From contig CP080408.1 in the NCBI GenBank assembly GCA_019448215.1, positions 248,001 to 312,000 of the forward strand: a stretch of DNA of 64,000 nucleotides, given 5' to 3'. The position numbers were made by a program, and so were the translations under genes. This document shows, in pieces, positions 54,577 to 62,976 of the stretch (its first letter is position 1; each line of letters starts with the position of its first letter). The notes beneath the pieces were generated by a model. That model was not told the origin of the DNA, did no database searches, and saw nothing but the letters and a program-made list of their open reading frames with translations. Source of the DNA: Thalassovita mediterranea. GTDB taxonomy: Bacteria > Pseudomonadota > Alphaproteobacteria > Caulobacterales > Hyphomonadaceae.

Positions 54577-57369
54577 ATGCCCACCGCGCCGATCAATGAA
54601 GACAGCCATCTCTACCTGATCGATGCGAGCGCATACATCTTCCGCGCTTTCCATGCCCTGCCGCCTCTGAGCCGCGCATCTGACGGCCTGCCCGTCGGCG
54701 CGGTCGCCGGTTTCTGCAACATGCTCTGGAAGCTTCTGGAAGAGCTGAAAGGCGATGAACGCCCGACCCATTTTGCCTGTATCTTCGACAAGGGCAGCTA
54801 CACGTTCCGCAATGACCTCTATCCTGACTACAAGGCCAACCGGGATGAGCCGCCTGAGGACCTTCGCCCGCAATTCCCGCTCGTGCGCGAAGCCTCCATC
54901 GCCTTTGCCTGCCATGCGCTGGAGCTTGAAGGCTATGAGGCCGACGACCTGATCGCGACCTATGCCCGCCAGGCCGAAGCCAAGGGCGCGCGTGTCACCA
55001 TCGTCTCCTCAGACAAGGACCTGATGCAGCTGGTGACCGACAAGATCACCATGCTCGACACGATGAAGAACAAGACGCTCGGGCGCGACGAGGTCTTCGA
55101 GAAGTTCGGCGTTGGCCCGGAAAAGGTCGTCGATGTGCAGTCGCTTGCAGGCGATAGCACGGACAACGTCCCCGGCGCGCCCGGCATCGGCGTGAAGACC
55201 GCCGCCCAGCTGCTCGATGAGTACGGCACCGTCGAGGAGCTTCTGGCCCGCGCCGAAGAGATCAAGCAGCCCAAGCGCCGTCAGACCCTGATCGACCATG
55301 CCGAACAGGTCCGCATCTCGAAAAAGCTCGTCCAGCTTGATGAGAATGTGCCCGTCGAAGTCCCGGTCGAAGACCTCGCCGTCTGCGACCCGGACCCGAA
55401 AACCCTCATCGACTTCCTCGAAAAGATGGAGTTTCGCACCATCACCCGCCGCGTACGCGAAACGTTCGAGGCTGACGGCGTCATCGAGGAAACCACTGCA
55501 GGCGATATCGGCTTCGACCGCGATGCCTATACCTGCATCCGCGACTTCAAGACCCTCGAGGACTGGATCGCCCGCGCCTATGAGGCAGGCGTTATCGGTG
55601 TCGATTGCGAGACCAACAGCCTCGACTGCCAGACCTGCGACCTTGTCGGCGTTTCCATCGCCATCGCGCCGAATGAAGCGGCCTACATCCCACTCGGCCA
55701 TATCGACCCGGACCATTCTGGCGGTGACGACATGTTCGACGCTGCCCCGCCACGTCAGGTCCGCAAGGAAGACGCGCTCGCCGCGCTCAAACCCCTGCTC
55801 GAAGACCCGGCCGTCCTGAAAGTCGGCCAGAACTTCAAATACGACCTCACCGTCTTCCATCGCAACGGGATTGAGGTCGCGCCTGTCGATGACACGATGC
55901 TGATCTCTTTCGCGCTGCATGCCGGCATGCACGGCCACGGCATGGATGAGCTGTCGGAACGCTATTTCAGCCACACGCCCATCCCCTTCAAGGAAGTGTG
56001 CGGCTCGGGACAGAAGCAGATCACCTTTGACCGCGTCGCCCTCGACAAGGCGACCGAATACGCCGCCGAGGATGCCGACGTCACCCTTCGCCTCTGGACC
56101 TACCTCAAGCCCTTTCTCCACAAGGAGAAGGTCACCACTGTCTATGAAACGCTGGATCGTCCGCTGATCCCTGTCCTCGCCGACATGGAGCGCCACGGCA
56201 TCAAGGTGGACCGCGACTTCCTCTCGCGCCTGTCTGCCGACTTCCAGCAGCGCATGGCTGGCTATGAAGACGCCGCCTACAAGGCTGCGGGCACCGAATT
56301 CAACATGGGCTCCCCCAAACAGCTGGGCGATATCCTCTTCGGAGAGATGGGCCTGCCCGGCGGCAAGAAGACGAAATCCGGCGCATGGTCGACCGACGCA
56401 AGCCAGCTTGAAACCCTCGCCGCCGAAGGCCACGAACTGCCCCAGATCATCCTCGACTGGCGCACCCTTTCAAAGCTGCGCTCGACCTATACAGAGGCCC
56501 TGCAGGACGCGATCAACCCGAACACCAAGCGCGTCCACACGTCCTACTCCATGGCGGGCGCACAGACGGGCCGTCTCTCCTCAACCGATCCGAACCTCCA
56601 GAATATCCCGATCCGCACCGAGGAAGGCCGCAAGATCCGCGAAGCCTTCATCGCCGAAGACGGAAACGTCATCATCAGCGCCGACTACAGCCAGATTGAG
56701 CTTCGCCTGCTGGCGCATATCGCAAACATCGACGCGCTAAAGACCGCCTTCAATGAAGGCCTCGACATTCACGCCATGACGGCCAGCGAGATGTTCGACA
56801 CACCGATCGAAGGCATGGACCCGATGGTGCGCCGGCGCGCCAAGGCGATCAATTTCGGCATCATCTACGGCATTTCTGCCTTCGGCCTTGCCAACCAGCT
56901 CGGCATCGACCGGGGAGAGGCCTCGGACTATATCAAGGCCTACTTCCAGAAATTCCCCGGCATCCGCAAATACATGGATGAGACCAAGGAATTCGCGAAG
57001 GACAATCTCTACGTCCAGACCGCCTTTGGCCGGAAGCTGCACCTGAAAGACATGAACTCCAAGAACGGCGCCATGCGCGCCTTTTCAGAGCGCCAGGCTA
57101 TCAACGCCCCGATCCAGGGCTCGGCTGCCGACATCATCAAACGCGCCATGATCGAAATGCCGGGCGCGCTGGCGGCCAAGAAGCTCGACGCAAAGATGCT
57201 GCTACAAGTCCACGACGAACTCGTCTTCGAATGCCCCGAGGACCAAGCCGAAGACACCATAGAGGTGATCCGGAGAGTGATGCAGAAAGCGCCGCTTCCC
57301 GCACTGGACCTGTCGGTCCCACTGGACGTCGACGCCAACGCGGCGAAGACATGGGCTGAGGCTCATTAG
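54577..57369 (+). CDS. polA: DNA polymerase I
   Basis: 930 residues with three domains. 5'-3' nuclease (about 1-290: YLIDASAYIFRAFHA, SSDKDLMQLV), 3'-5' exonuclease (VIGVDCETNSL keeps Asp-x-Glu, so proofreading is likely active), and polymerase with motif A ISADYSQIELRLLAHI, motif B RRRAKAINFGIIYGIS and motif C LLQVHDELVFECP. ATG 54577 has AAAGGA 8 bases upstream; ATG 54547 adds ten poorly conserved residues. It replaces RNA primers and fills repair gaps. The 3' end overlaps the convergent gene by four bases. Confidence 0.97.
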   Translation: MPTAPINEDSHLYLIDASAYIFRAFHALPPLSRASDGLPVGAVAGFCNMLWKLLEELKGDERPTHFACIFDKGSYTFRNDLYPDYKANRDEPPEDLRPQFPLVREASIAFACHALELEGYEADDLIATYARQAEAKGARVTIVSSDKDLMQLVTDKITMLDTMKNKTLGRDEVFEKFGVGPEKVVDVQSLAGDSTDNVPGAPGIGVKTAAQLLDEYGTVEELLARAEEIKQPKRRQTLIDHAEQVRISKKLVQLDENVPVEVPVEDLAVCDPDPKTLIDFLEKMEFRTITRRVRETFEADGVIEETTAGDIGFDRDAYTCIRDFKTLEDWIARAYEAGVIGVDCETNSLDCQTCDLVGVSIAIAPNEAAYIPLGHIDPDHSGGDDMFDAAPPRQVRKEDALAALKPLLEDPAVLKVGQNFKYDLTVFHRNGIEVAPVDDTMLISFALHAGMHGHGMDELSERYFSHTPIPFKEVCGSGQKQITFDRVALDKATEYAAEDADVTLRLWTYLKPFLHKEKVTTVYETLDRPLIPVLADMERHGIKVDRDFLSRLSADFQQRMAGYEDAAYKAAGTEFNMGSPKQLGDILFGEMGLPGGKKTKSGAWSTDASQLETLAAEGHELPQIILDWRTLSKLRSTYTEALQDAINPNTKRVHTSYSMAGAQTGRLSSTDPNLQNIPIRTEEGRKIREAFIAEDGNVIISADYSQIELRLLAHIANIDALKTAFNEGLDIHAMTASEMFDTPIEGMDPMVRRRAKAINFGIIYGISAFGLANQLGIDRGEASDYIKAYFQKFPGIRKYMDETKEFAKDNLYVQTAFGRKLHLKDMNSKNGAMRAFSERQAINAPIQGSAADIIKRAMIEMPGALAAKKLDAKMLLQVHDELVFECPEDQAEDTIEVIRRVMQKAPLPALDLSVPLDVDANAAKTWAEAH

Positions 57370-58211
57370 GCAGCGACGATTGTTCTGAGTCTTCGAGCCA
57401 ATGACTCAGCCAGCTGTACTAATCCTTCGGCATTGTTGAGATAGTGAACGTACCGCAGGTGTCTGATATCAAATGGAATGTCCGCTTCCGACTGAGTGAT
57501 AGCGATTACCTCCCTGCCCAATGCATGCGCAATGCCCATTTCGTAGAATACGTTTGGATTACGTTGAGAGCAGTCGCAAATCACCAACCTTGAACGATCT
57601 ATCAGCGAAACGACATCTTGGATCACCGCGGGATTAATCCAAATATCATCTGCCCGCTGGCAACGCATACCGAAACCTTCAACCACAGAGACAATAGCAT
57701 TGTGCACGGGATTAAAGTGCGGGTGAAATGGCATCATTACTGACACCAAATCCGCTTCTGTAATTTCCGGCTGATTTAATTGAAATACTTCCGGCTGTGG
57801 GCGACCATAGCTGGCTCCCTCATAAAGTACCTGATACAGGTCTACTTCTTTAACTGCCCAATGGGTTCTAGAAAACTCAAAGTCTTCGATATCTAGCTCA
57901 ACGGCCAGCTCATGAAGTCTGCTGTTCAAAATCGGCGGAATTCGTTCATTGAATCGATAAACAATCTGAAGATCACCATTCGCAAGCGCTCTAACTTCGT
58001 TTATCTCTCCAACCCGCGCAACGGGGTCTCTCTCCCACCCATCTTCTTCCATGAATAGCGTTGGATACCGCGCTGCCAGCGAGTAATTATTGTTGCCGTT
58101 CGCGGTGAAATAATCTCGCAGGAATTGTGGGGTAAACTCAAAAACGCGTGACGAATGCATTGTGTCCCGACGCCCTGACCAACCGTTAGCATGAACAAGA
58201 AGATTGTACAT
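57366..58211 (-). CDS. Nucleoside 2-deoxyribosyltransferase/TIR-like domain protein, low G+C
   Basis: 281 residues. The C-terminal half (about 150-265) is a Rossmann-type domain: VSVMMPFHPHFNPVHN, IQDVVSLIDRSRLVICDC, then QRNPNVFYEMGIAHALG with a Glu at the position of the catalytic Glu of deoxyribosyltransferases and TIR NAD glycohydrolases, and IPFDIRHLRY. The N-terminal half is unrecognised. ATG 58211 is chosen over TTG 58220. Two hand-counted 60-base lines gave 26 and 27 G+C (43-45%), well below the flanking genes, so it is likely acquired. Orientation is convergent to polA with a four-base overlap. Function unknown; an NAD- or nucleoside-cleaving role is inferred. Confidence 0.85.
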   Translation of the reverse strand: MYNLLVHANGWSGRRDTMHSSRVFEFTPQFLRDYFTANGNNNYSLAARYPTLFMEEDGWERDPVARVGEINEVRALANGDLQIVYRFNERIPPILNSRLHELAVELDIEDFEFSRTHWAVKEVDLYQVLYEGASYGRPQPEVFQLNQPEITEADLVSVMMPFHPHFNPVHNAIVSVVEGFGMRCQRADDIWINPAVIQDVVSLIDRSRLVICDCSQRNPNVFYEMGIAHALGREVIAITQSEADIPFDIRHLRYVHYLNNAEGLVQLAESLARRLRTIVAA

Positions 58212-58342
58212 TTTATCCAATAATAGAGTGTTGAAGCGTCCTCAATCAAACGGCTCAAGATTCTATCTCTGCTGTCAATGCGAACACCTCATAGATGCCC
58301 GAATGGCAGACCCTGTCAGTCGGCCACAGCCAGCCTTCGCCG

Positions 58343-58414
58343 GCCGGTTTCAGGCGGTCAAGGCTGCCGAAAGCACGGCTGAAAGTCGCCCGGCCTTGAG
58401 GGCCTGAAACGGGC
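58343..58414. repeat. Long imperfect hairpin
   Basis: A 22-base arm at 58343-58364 pairs with the arm at 58393-58414 with 19 of 22 matched positions; the inner 28 bases hold a smaller GC-rich hairpin. No T run follows, so it is not a standard terminator. Confidence 0.75.
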
Positions 58415-58462
58415 GGGGCACCGCCACAAATGACGCCCCTTAGCTCACTCCCCCCATTCCCA

Positions 58463-58595
58463 CCTCATCCTGAGCCTGTCGAAGGATGAAGCCGTCTGTG
58501 CTACCGCCCGAACCGGGCCCGGTGCGTCCAACCCGAAAAGGGCTGCTTAAATGCCAGCACCAAGACGCGCATCCTTCGACAGGCTCAGGATGAGG
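58463..58595. repeat. Pair of dispersed repeats as perfect 26-base inverted repeats
   Basis: The arm at 58463-58488 (core CTGAGCCTGTCGAAGGATG) and the arm at 58570-58595 are exact reverse complements, 81 bases apart. The repeat belongs to the family seen at 60186-60209 and in the glycine aptamer. The arrangement resembles a REP/BIME or small non-autonomous element; no RAYT-type gene is in the window. Confidence 0.85.
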
Positions 58596-58684
58596 GCGGG
58601 GAAGGAATTGAGAGCAGGGAAAGCATAAAGGCGAGGGAGAGGTGTGGAAGCGAGCGGTGCACGGCGCACCAGCACACCCCTCCC

Positions 58685-59521
58685 TCACAAAATATAATGA
58701 TCCCCCGACGCCCGCACGGTGATGTCACCAATTGACACCCCGGCTGGCTGATTGATCGCGTGGATGACCTGGTCGGCGATGAAGGACGGGTCGAGGGCGA
58801 CATAGTCCATCTCGTTCGGGTCATTACGCGCCGGGTCGAGTGTGCCTTCGCGATATTGAGCCATGGCCGGGAAATAGTCAGCCGCATTCTGGCCGACAAT
58901 GCCGACAATGCCTTCGGGGTTCACGACGCCCGCGCCGAGCCCTGTGCCCGGCACACCGGTCGGCTTCACGATGGTCACCTTGATCTTGCCGCGCGCCTCG
59001 ACGCGCAGCGACTCTGACAGGAAGTTCACCGCTGACTTCGTCGCGCCATAGACGCCGGCGCCAAAGGTCGGGAAGTTGCCATAGATGGACGAGATATTGA
59101 TCACATGGCCCGCGCCCTGCGCCATCATCTCATCATAGACGGCGACGATGCCATTCAGGATGCCTTTGACGTTGATGTCGATACACCGATACCACTTCTC
59201 CATAGCCGCCCCGTGGTCAGCAAACAGGCCAAGCGGCATGACCCCGGCATTGTTGATCATCACATCGACAGAGCCATAGGCCGCTTTCGCCGCCGCGGCC
59301 GCCGCTTTCATATCGCCAAGGTCCGTCACATCGGCCCGCACCGCCTGCGCCGTGCCGCCTGCCTCGCGGATCGCCGCAACGCTGGCCTCGACGGCGGCTT
59401 CATCGATATCGCAGCAAATCATCTTGGCGCCAAGCGCGGCGGCCTTCTCGCTGATCAGCTTGCCGAATCCACCGCCTGCGCCCGTGATGATGATGGATTT
59501 GCCATCCACATGATTGATCAT
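58685..59521 (-). CDS. Short-chain dehydrogenase/reductase
   Basis: 278 residues. Nucleotide loop TGAGGGFGKLISEK, Asp in CCDIDEAAVEAS (NAD preference), NNAGVMPLG, NISSIYGNFP and YGATKSAVNFLSES with the Tyr-x-x-x-Lys pair. ATG 59521 has AGAGGA 8 bases upstream. It follows the GFA-family gene by 16 bases and probably shares its transcript. Substrate unknown. Confidence 0.92.
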   Translation of the reverse strand: MINHVDGKSIIITGAGGGFGKLISEKAAALGAKMICCDIDEAAVEASVAAIREAGGTAQAVRADVTDLGDMKAAAAAAKAAYGSVDVMINNAGVMPLGLFADHGAAMEKWYRCIDINVKGILNGIVAVYDEMMAQGAGHVINISSIYGNFPTFGAGVYGATKSAVNFLSESLRVEARGKIKVTIVKPTGVPGTGLGAGVVNPEGIVGIVGQNAADYFPAMAQYREGTLDPARNDPNEMDYVALDPSFIADQVIHAINQPAGVSIGDITVRASGDHYIL

Positions 59522-59537
59522 CCAATTGTCCTCTGGA

Positions 59538-59948
59538 TCAGGCTGAAGGCGGGTTCTTGGCGAAACCCGGTATACTTTCCGGCAGGACCACCCAGTCCTG
59601 CTTGCTGTCGCAATAGACCTGCGCGACCGGTTTGAGGCCAGACGCATCGTCCAGCGTGCCTGCCTTCACGGCGATCATGCCGGGCGAGGCCCCAAGCTCG
59701 GAGATGATCGGAGAGCCGCACGTGTCGCAGAAACGCCGGTACACCTTGTTGCCACTGTCGCCCTCGTCCTCGAACGTCTTGAGGTCGCCCTCGATCTTCA
59801 GCTGGGCTTCATTGACAAGGACATTTACCGAAAACGCCGCCCCGCCCTGCTTCTGGCAATTGGTACAATGGCAAAGCGCGGTGAACATCGGCTCACCCTC
59901 AACCGCGTAACGCACCTTGCCGCAAAGGCATCCTCCGGTCATCGACAT
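59538..59948 (-). CDS. GFA-family (CENP-V) zinc protein
   Basis: 136 residues. Family pattern GGCLCGKVRYAVEG, CHCTNCQKQGGAAF and FCDTCGSPI, giving the Cys residues of the zinc sites. Some members are said to aid glutathione-formaldehyde reaction, but function is mostly unproved. ATG 59948 has GGGAGG upstream; the longer frame to 60161 only translates a palindromic repeat (it reads AQAGIHG, typical of such artefacts). Paired with the SDR downstream. Confidence 0.88.
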   Translation of the reverse strand: MSMTGGCLCGKVRYAVEGEPMFTALCHCTNCQKQGGAAFSVNVLVNEAQLKIEGDLKTFEDEGDSGNKVYRRFCDTCGSPIISELGASPGMIAVKAGTLDDASGLKPVAQVYCDSKQDWVVLPESIPGFAKNPPSA

Positions 59949-60056
59949 GTTCGCTTTCCTCCCTGTTGTTTTGCAGACAGTCTGAGGGCGCAGCGTCAGA
60001 CGCGTCAACGGCAAATCGGTGGGGCGTGGGGGCACTTCGGCCCAAAAACTGCCATC

Positions 60057-60158
60057 CCGAAGACCCCTGTGAAGACAGGGGTCCATGATGGTCCACCTCA
60101 ACCTAACGGGGGGCTGGAAAGGAGCACCATGGATACCTGCCTGCGCAGGTATCTTCGG
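60057..60158. repeat. Two inverted copies of a 31-base palindromic (REP-like) repeat
   Basis: Copy 1 at 60057-60087 folds as GACCCCTG/CAGGGGTC; copy 2 at 60128-60158 as GATACCTGC/GCAGGTATC. Read in opposite orientations they agree at 24 of 31 positions, and two of the differing pairs are compensatory (C-G in one, T-A or A-T in the other), so the stem is conserved rather than the sequence. They lie 40 bases apart. Confidence 0.8.
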
Positions 60159-60185
60159 CATATCTCAGGGCCTGCTCCCCGCGCG

Positions 60186-60209
60186 CTCATCCTGAGCGAA
60201 GTCGAAGGA
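60186..60209. repeat. Dispersed repeat, single copy
   Basis: 24 bases containing CTGAGCGAAGTCGAAGGA, the same family as the inverted repeats at 58.5 kb and the insertion in glycine aptamer 2. It lies 11 bases after the stop side of the cytochrome c gene. Confidence 0.75.
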
Positions 60210-60220
60210 CGCGCGCGCCC

Positions 60221-60652
60221 TCACCCCTCTTCTGGCACCTGCACCGTTTCCAGATACGCCAGCAGCGCATCGATCTGCTGTGGCTCGAATTGCCATTGCG
60301 GCATTTCCGGGTGGGCGACCATGATGCCTTCAGCGAAAGGTTCGGCCAGCGCCTCTACCGGATAGTGCCAGGAGATTTCCCGGAACGGCATGGCCTGGGC
60401 GTGTTGGCTTTCACCTGTGAGGCCAATCGCGTGACAGCCAGCGCAGAGCGTCTCGGCAATCGCCTGCCCCTGACCGACCATTTCATTTGCCGGCATGGCC
60501 TCAACCTCACCAGCAGGTTCATCGACGGGTAGGCTCGCCGTCTCGCTGGCCGGTTCTGGGGCGGGCGTCCCCATCTCCTCGGAGGTGCCGCAAGCGGCAA
60601 CCGGCAACAGTCCTACCGCCAGAAATGCCATTATCCGCCAGCTTGTCTTCAT
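60221..60652 (-). CDS. Cytochrome c family lipoprotein
   Basis: 143 residues. Lipobox LLPVAACG (Cys at residue 21), an acidic Pro/Glu-rich linker, then a class-I type cytochrome c domain with CAGCHAIG haem site and a Met ligand in MVAHPEMPQWQFEP. Membrane-attached periplasmic electron carrier is inferred; partner unknown. No cytochrome-maturation genes are nearby. Confidence 0.88.
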   Translation of the reverse strand: MKTSWRIMAFLAVGLLPVAACGTSEEMGTPAPEPASETASLPVDEPAGEVEAMPANEMVGQGQAIAETLCAGCHAIGLTGESQHAQAMPFREISWHYPVEALAEPFAEGIMVAHPEMPQWQFEPQQIDALLAYLETVQVPEEG

Positions 60653-60793
60653 GCCTCATCCCTCCCGGTCGTAACTCGTTCCCCATCCTGATCCGCGCTG
60701 GCCGCCCTGTCCATCCGGGATCACCCCGACTTGACGAACGCGCCTTTAGCGCGAAAAACAGCTCGACCAGAAATCGACGGCCGGGGGGACCAG

Positions 60794-61411
60794 ATGCTGG
60801 AAGACTACTGGATCAATCTGACGGATGCGCAGGCATCCCTTATTTCGACAGTCGTGCTGATCGTGGCCGGCGGCCTTGGCGTCCTGCTCGGTGCGGCACT
60901 GTTTGGCGGGCGGGTCAAAAACCTCAAATCCGCGCTCGAAGCCTCAAATGAAGTTATCCAGAAGCATCAGGACGAGGCGAAGGCGCAGCTGAAGGTGATG
61001 GAAGAGCAGATGAGCGCGACGCTTGGCGCTGTCAGCCAGCTACGCTCCAGCGTCTTCGACCTTCGCACCGATGTCGAGGAGAAGGTCACCGATGAAGCTG
61101 GCAAGATGCGTCAGGCCTTCAAGAACCACTGGTACGCCATCCGCGATGAGCTTCAGCGCCGCGCGTCAAATCCCGAGATCCATGGCCGTACCCGCGCCCG
61201 CTATGCCGGCTACTCGAACAATGAGATCGCCGCTCTGGTCGAGGTGCTGCAGAAGGATGGCGTACTGCAGAGCAGCCAGGCCAACACGTTCAACGATGCT
61301 CACAATCTCTGGACCTGGCACCGCAACGGCAAGCCGACGATGACGCAGGGCGACGTCCAGAAGATGCGCGAACTCGCCATCGACCTCGTCCCGAACTACC
61401 GCTCGGAATAG
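60794..61411 (+). CDS. Membrane-anchored coiled-coil protein
   Basis: 205 residues. One N-terminal membrane helix (LISTVVLIVAGGLGVLLGAALFG), a coiled coil (NLKSALEASNEVIQKHQDEA through EEQMSATLGAVSQLRSSV), then a C-terminal part with IHGRTRARYAGYSNNEIA and WHRNGKPTMTQGDVQKM. No family recognised. ATG 60794 follows a purine-rich GGGGGG site. Confidence 0.7.
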   Translation: MLEDYWINLTDAQASLISTVVLIVAGGLGVLLGAALFGGRVKNLKSALEASNEVIQKHQDEAKAQLKVMEEQMSATLGAVSQLRSSVFDLRTDVEEKVTDEAGKMRQAFKNHWYAIRDELQRRASNPEIHGRTRARYAGYSNNEIAALVEVLQKDGVLQSSQANTFNDAHNLWTWHRNGKPTMTQGDVQKMRELAIDLVPNYRSE

Positions 61412-61477
61412 GTCTGTCCTGAGGGCATAGCCCCCACTTTTCCCACCCCCGCACCGCCCGTGTACTGTCGCTGCACC

Positions 61478-62185
61478 ATGGGATGCACCGTCACTGACCT
61501 TTCCCCGCTGATCGCGCGGGTCTGGCCGCGCCTTGTCGCGCTGGTCGCGCACATCGCCGCCATGGTGGCGCGTGCTTCCCCTCAGGACCGCGCCGTACGC
61601 TTAAAGGCAATGCGCCTCTTGCAGCCCGCTGAAGCGCTTGCCCGCCGGATCATCACGCTACTTGCTGACCAGATGGACCCGGGCACGCTCCTATCGCGGC
61701 CTTGCTGCGGTACGGCCCAAAAGATCCGCGCCAGAAAACACCATTCTACCGGCTTCACCCTCTTCGAGCCTGTCGCCACCTGCGCTGCCTCTATCGGCAA
61801 ATCAGGGCGCAGACGGCGATTTTCGTCCGGCCCGCGCATCGTGGACCTGCTTGGTGCTCACCCTGCCCTGCCCCAACAGAAGGTCGCTTCGAGCGAGCCG
61901 ACGCTCAGCGCCCGGATCGCCGCGCTTCAAAGCGCGCTGGAGACCCCGGAACGTCACGCGATGCGGCTTGCCCGGCGGCGTGCACGCGCACTTTCAAGCA
62001 ATGCGCCGCGCCCTCGCCTCACCCCGCTTCGCCCCGGCTGGCCGCCCGGTATCCATGGCCGGGACACGCCCGGTTTGCTGGTGGCCGTGCTGGATGACCT
62101 TACCGCGCAGATCAGGTGCCGCCCACTGGCAGGCCCTGAAAGCATTAGGTGCGCGCCGGACATCTATGATACCCATCCCCCATGA
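61478..62185 (+). CDS. Conserved hypothetical protein (alphaproteobacterial basic family)
   Basis: 235 residues, Arg/Pro-rich. Recognisable blocks are RLLQPAEALARRIITLLA near residue 45 and the C-terminal LTPLRPGWPPGI, a combination I associate with a widespread but uncharacterised alphaproteobacterial family. Two other frames over this stretch are open but carry no such blocks. GTG 61460 is an alternative start. The stop overlaps the next gene by four bases (ATGA). Confidence 0.65.
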   Translation: MGCTVTDLSPLIARVWPRLVALVAHIAAMVARASPQDRAVRLKAMRLLQPAEALARRIITLLADQMDPGTLLSRPCCGTAQKIRARKHHSTGFTLFEPVATCAASIGKSGRRRRFSSGPRIVDLLGAHPALPQQKVASSEPTLSARIAALQSALETPERHAMRLARRRARALSSNAPRPRLTPLRPGWPPGIHGRDTPGLLVAVLDDLTAQIRCRPLAGPESIRCAPDIYDTHPP

Positions 62186-62937
62186 CCCGGATACGCCTAC
62201 GCCAACTCGTTATCGCCGCCGAAAGCCTCAAGACAGCGGACCACCTCCGCAACGTGCTCGGCCTCGGCAAGCCCTTCGCCGATCCGGGGGTTGCCGAGTT
62301 CGGCTTGGAGAACGCTGTCTTCTCGATCGGCAACCAGTTCATCGAAGTCGTCGCCCCGACCACGAAGGACGCCCCAGTCCGCCGCTTTCTCGATAAGCAT
62401 GGCGAGGGCGGGTATATGGCCATCTTCCAGACAGAAGACCTCGCAGGCGCGCGCACCCGCCTCGACAATGCAGGCATCCGCCGCGTCTGGAATATCGATC
62501 TCGATGACATCGCCGCCAGCCATGTGCACCCGGCTGATGTTGGCGGCGCGATCCTGTCCCTCGACGAGGCGCACCCCTGGAATAGCTGGCGCTGGGGCGG
62601 CCCGAACTGGGAGAAGCAGTCGGTGAATGGCCACCTTGCTGGTGCCATTTTCAGCGCGCCCGATCCGCGCGCGCTCGCATCGCGCTGGACGGCCGCGATC
62701 GGCAAGCCCGTCACCACGAATAAGGGCCAGACCATCATCCAGCTGAATGACAGCGAACGCCTGATCTTTGAGGGCGGCAAGCGCGAAGCCCTGTCGACCT
62801 TTTGCATTACCCTGCACAACGCCATGAAGGCGCTGGAGCGGGCGGACCGGCTCGACCTCCACAGTGATGGCGACGGCGTTGTCATTGGCGGGGTCCGGTT
62901 CGAACTCAACAATCTTGAAACGGCGGACGCGGGATAG
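62182..62937 (+). CDS. VOC-type (glyoxalase-like domain) protein
   Basis: 251 residues. MTRIRLRQLVIAAESL and GLGKPFADPGVAEFGLENAVF are the first module, then FIEVVAPTTKDAPVRRFLDKHGEGGYMAIF, typical of the glyoxalase-like domain group; a second module follows (HLAGAIFSAPDPRALASRW). The Glu of FIEVVAP and His in HVHPADVGGAI could be metal ligands. Coupled to the previous gene by ATGA, so the two probably act together; substrate unknown. Confidence 0.8.
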   Translation: MTRIRLRQLVIAAESLKTADHLRNVLGLGKPFADPGVAEFGLENAVFSIGNQFIEVVAPTTKDAPVRRFLDKHGEGGYMAIFQTEDLAGARTRLDNAGIRRVWNIDLDDIAASHVHPADVGGAILSLDEAHPWNSWRWGGPNWEKQSVNGHLAGAIFSAPDPRALASRWTAAIGKPVTTNKGQTIIQLNDSERLIFEGGKREALSTFCITLHNAMKALERADRLDLHSDGDGVVIGGVRFELNNLETADAG

Positions 62938-62976
62938 TCACGCACACTGCCAGTGAAGCCTTTGGGGGGATATCCG

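Larger units (their letters stand above)
58212..58684. other. Gene-free 473-base stretch with repeats
   Basis: No reading frame with coding character. It holds the promoter side of the deoxyribosyltransferase-like gene, a long imperfect hairpin (58343-58414) and a pair of 26-base inverted repeats (58463-58488 and 58570-58595). G+C rises from the low value of the gene back to the local norm around 58330. Confidence 0.8.

Noticed and set aside
58343-58595. CRISPR-like repeat cluster
   Set aside because: Only inverted copies are present, no regularly spaced direct repeats and no cas genes.
59949-60161. N-terminal extension of the GFA-family protein
   Set aside because: The added residues translate the palindromic repeats (AQAGIHG, MDPCL), and a good ribosome site sits before ATG 59948.
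61638-62396. Plus-strand frame overlapping the basic hypothetical protein and the start of the VOC gene
   Set aside because: It lacks the conserved PAEALARRI and PLRPG blocks and would overlap the well-supported VOC gene by over 200 bases.
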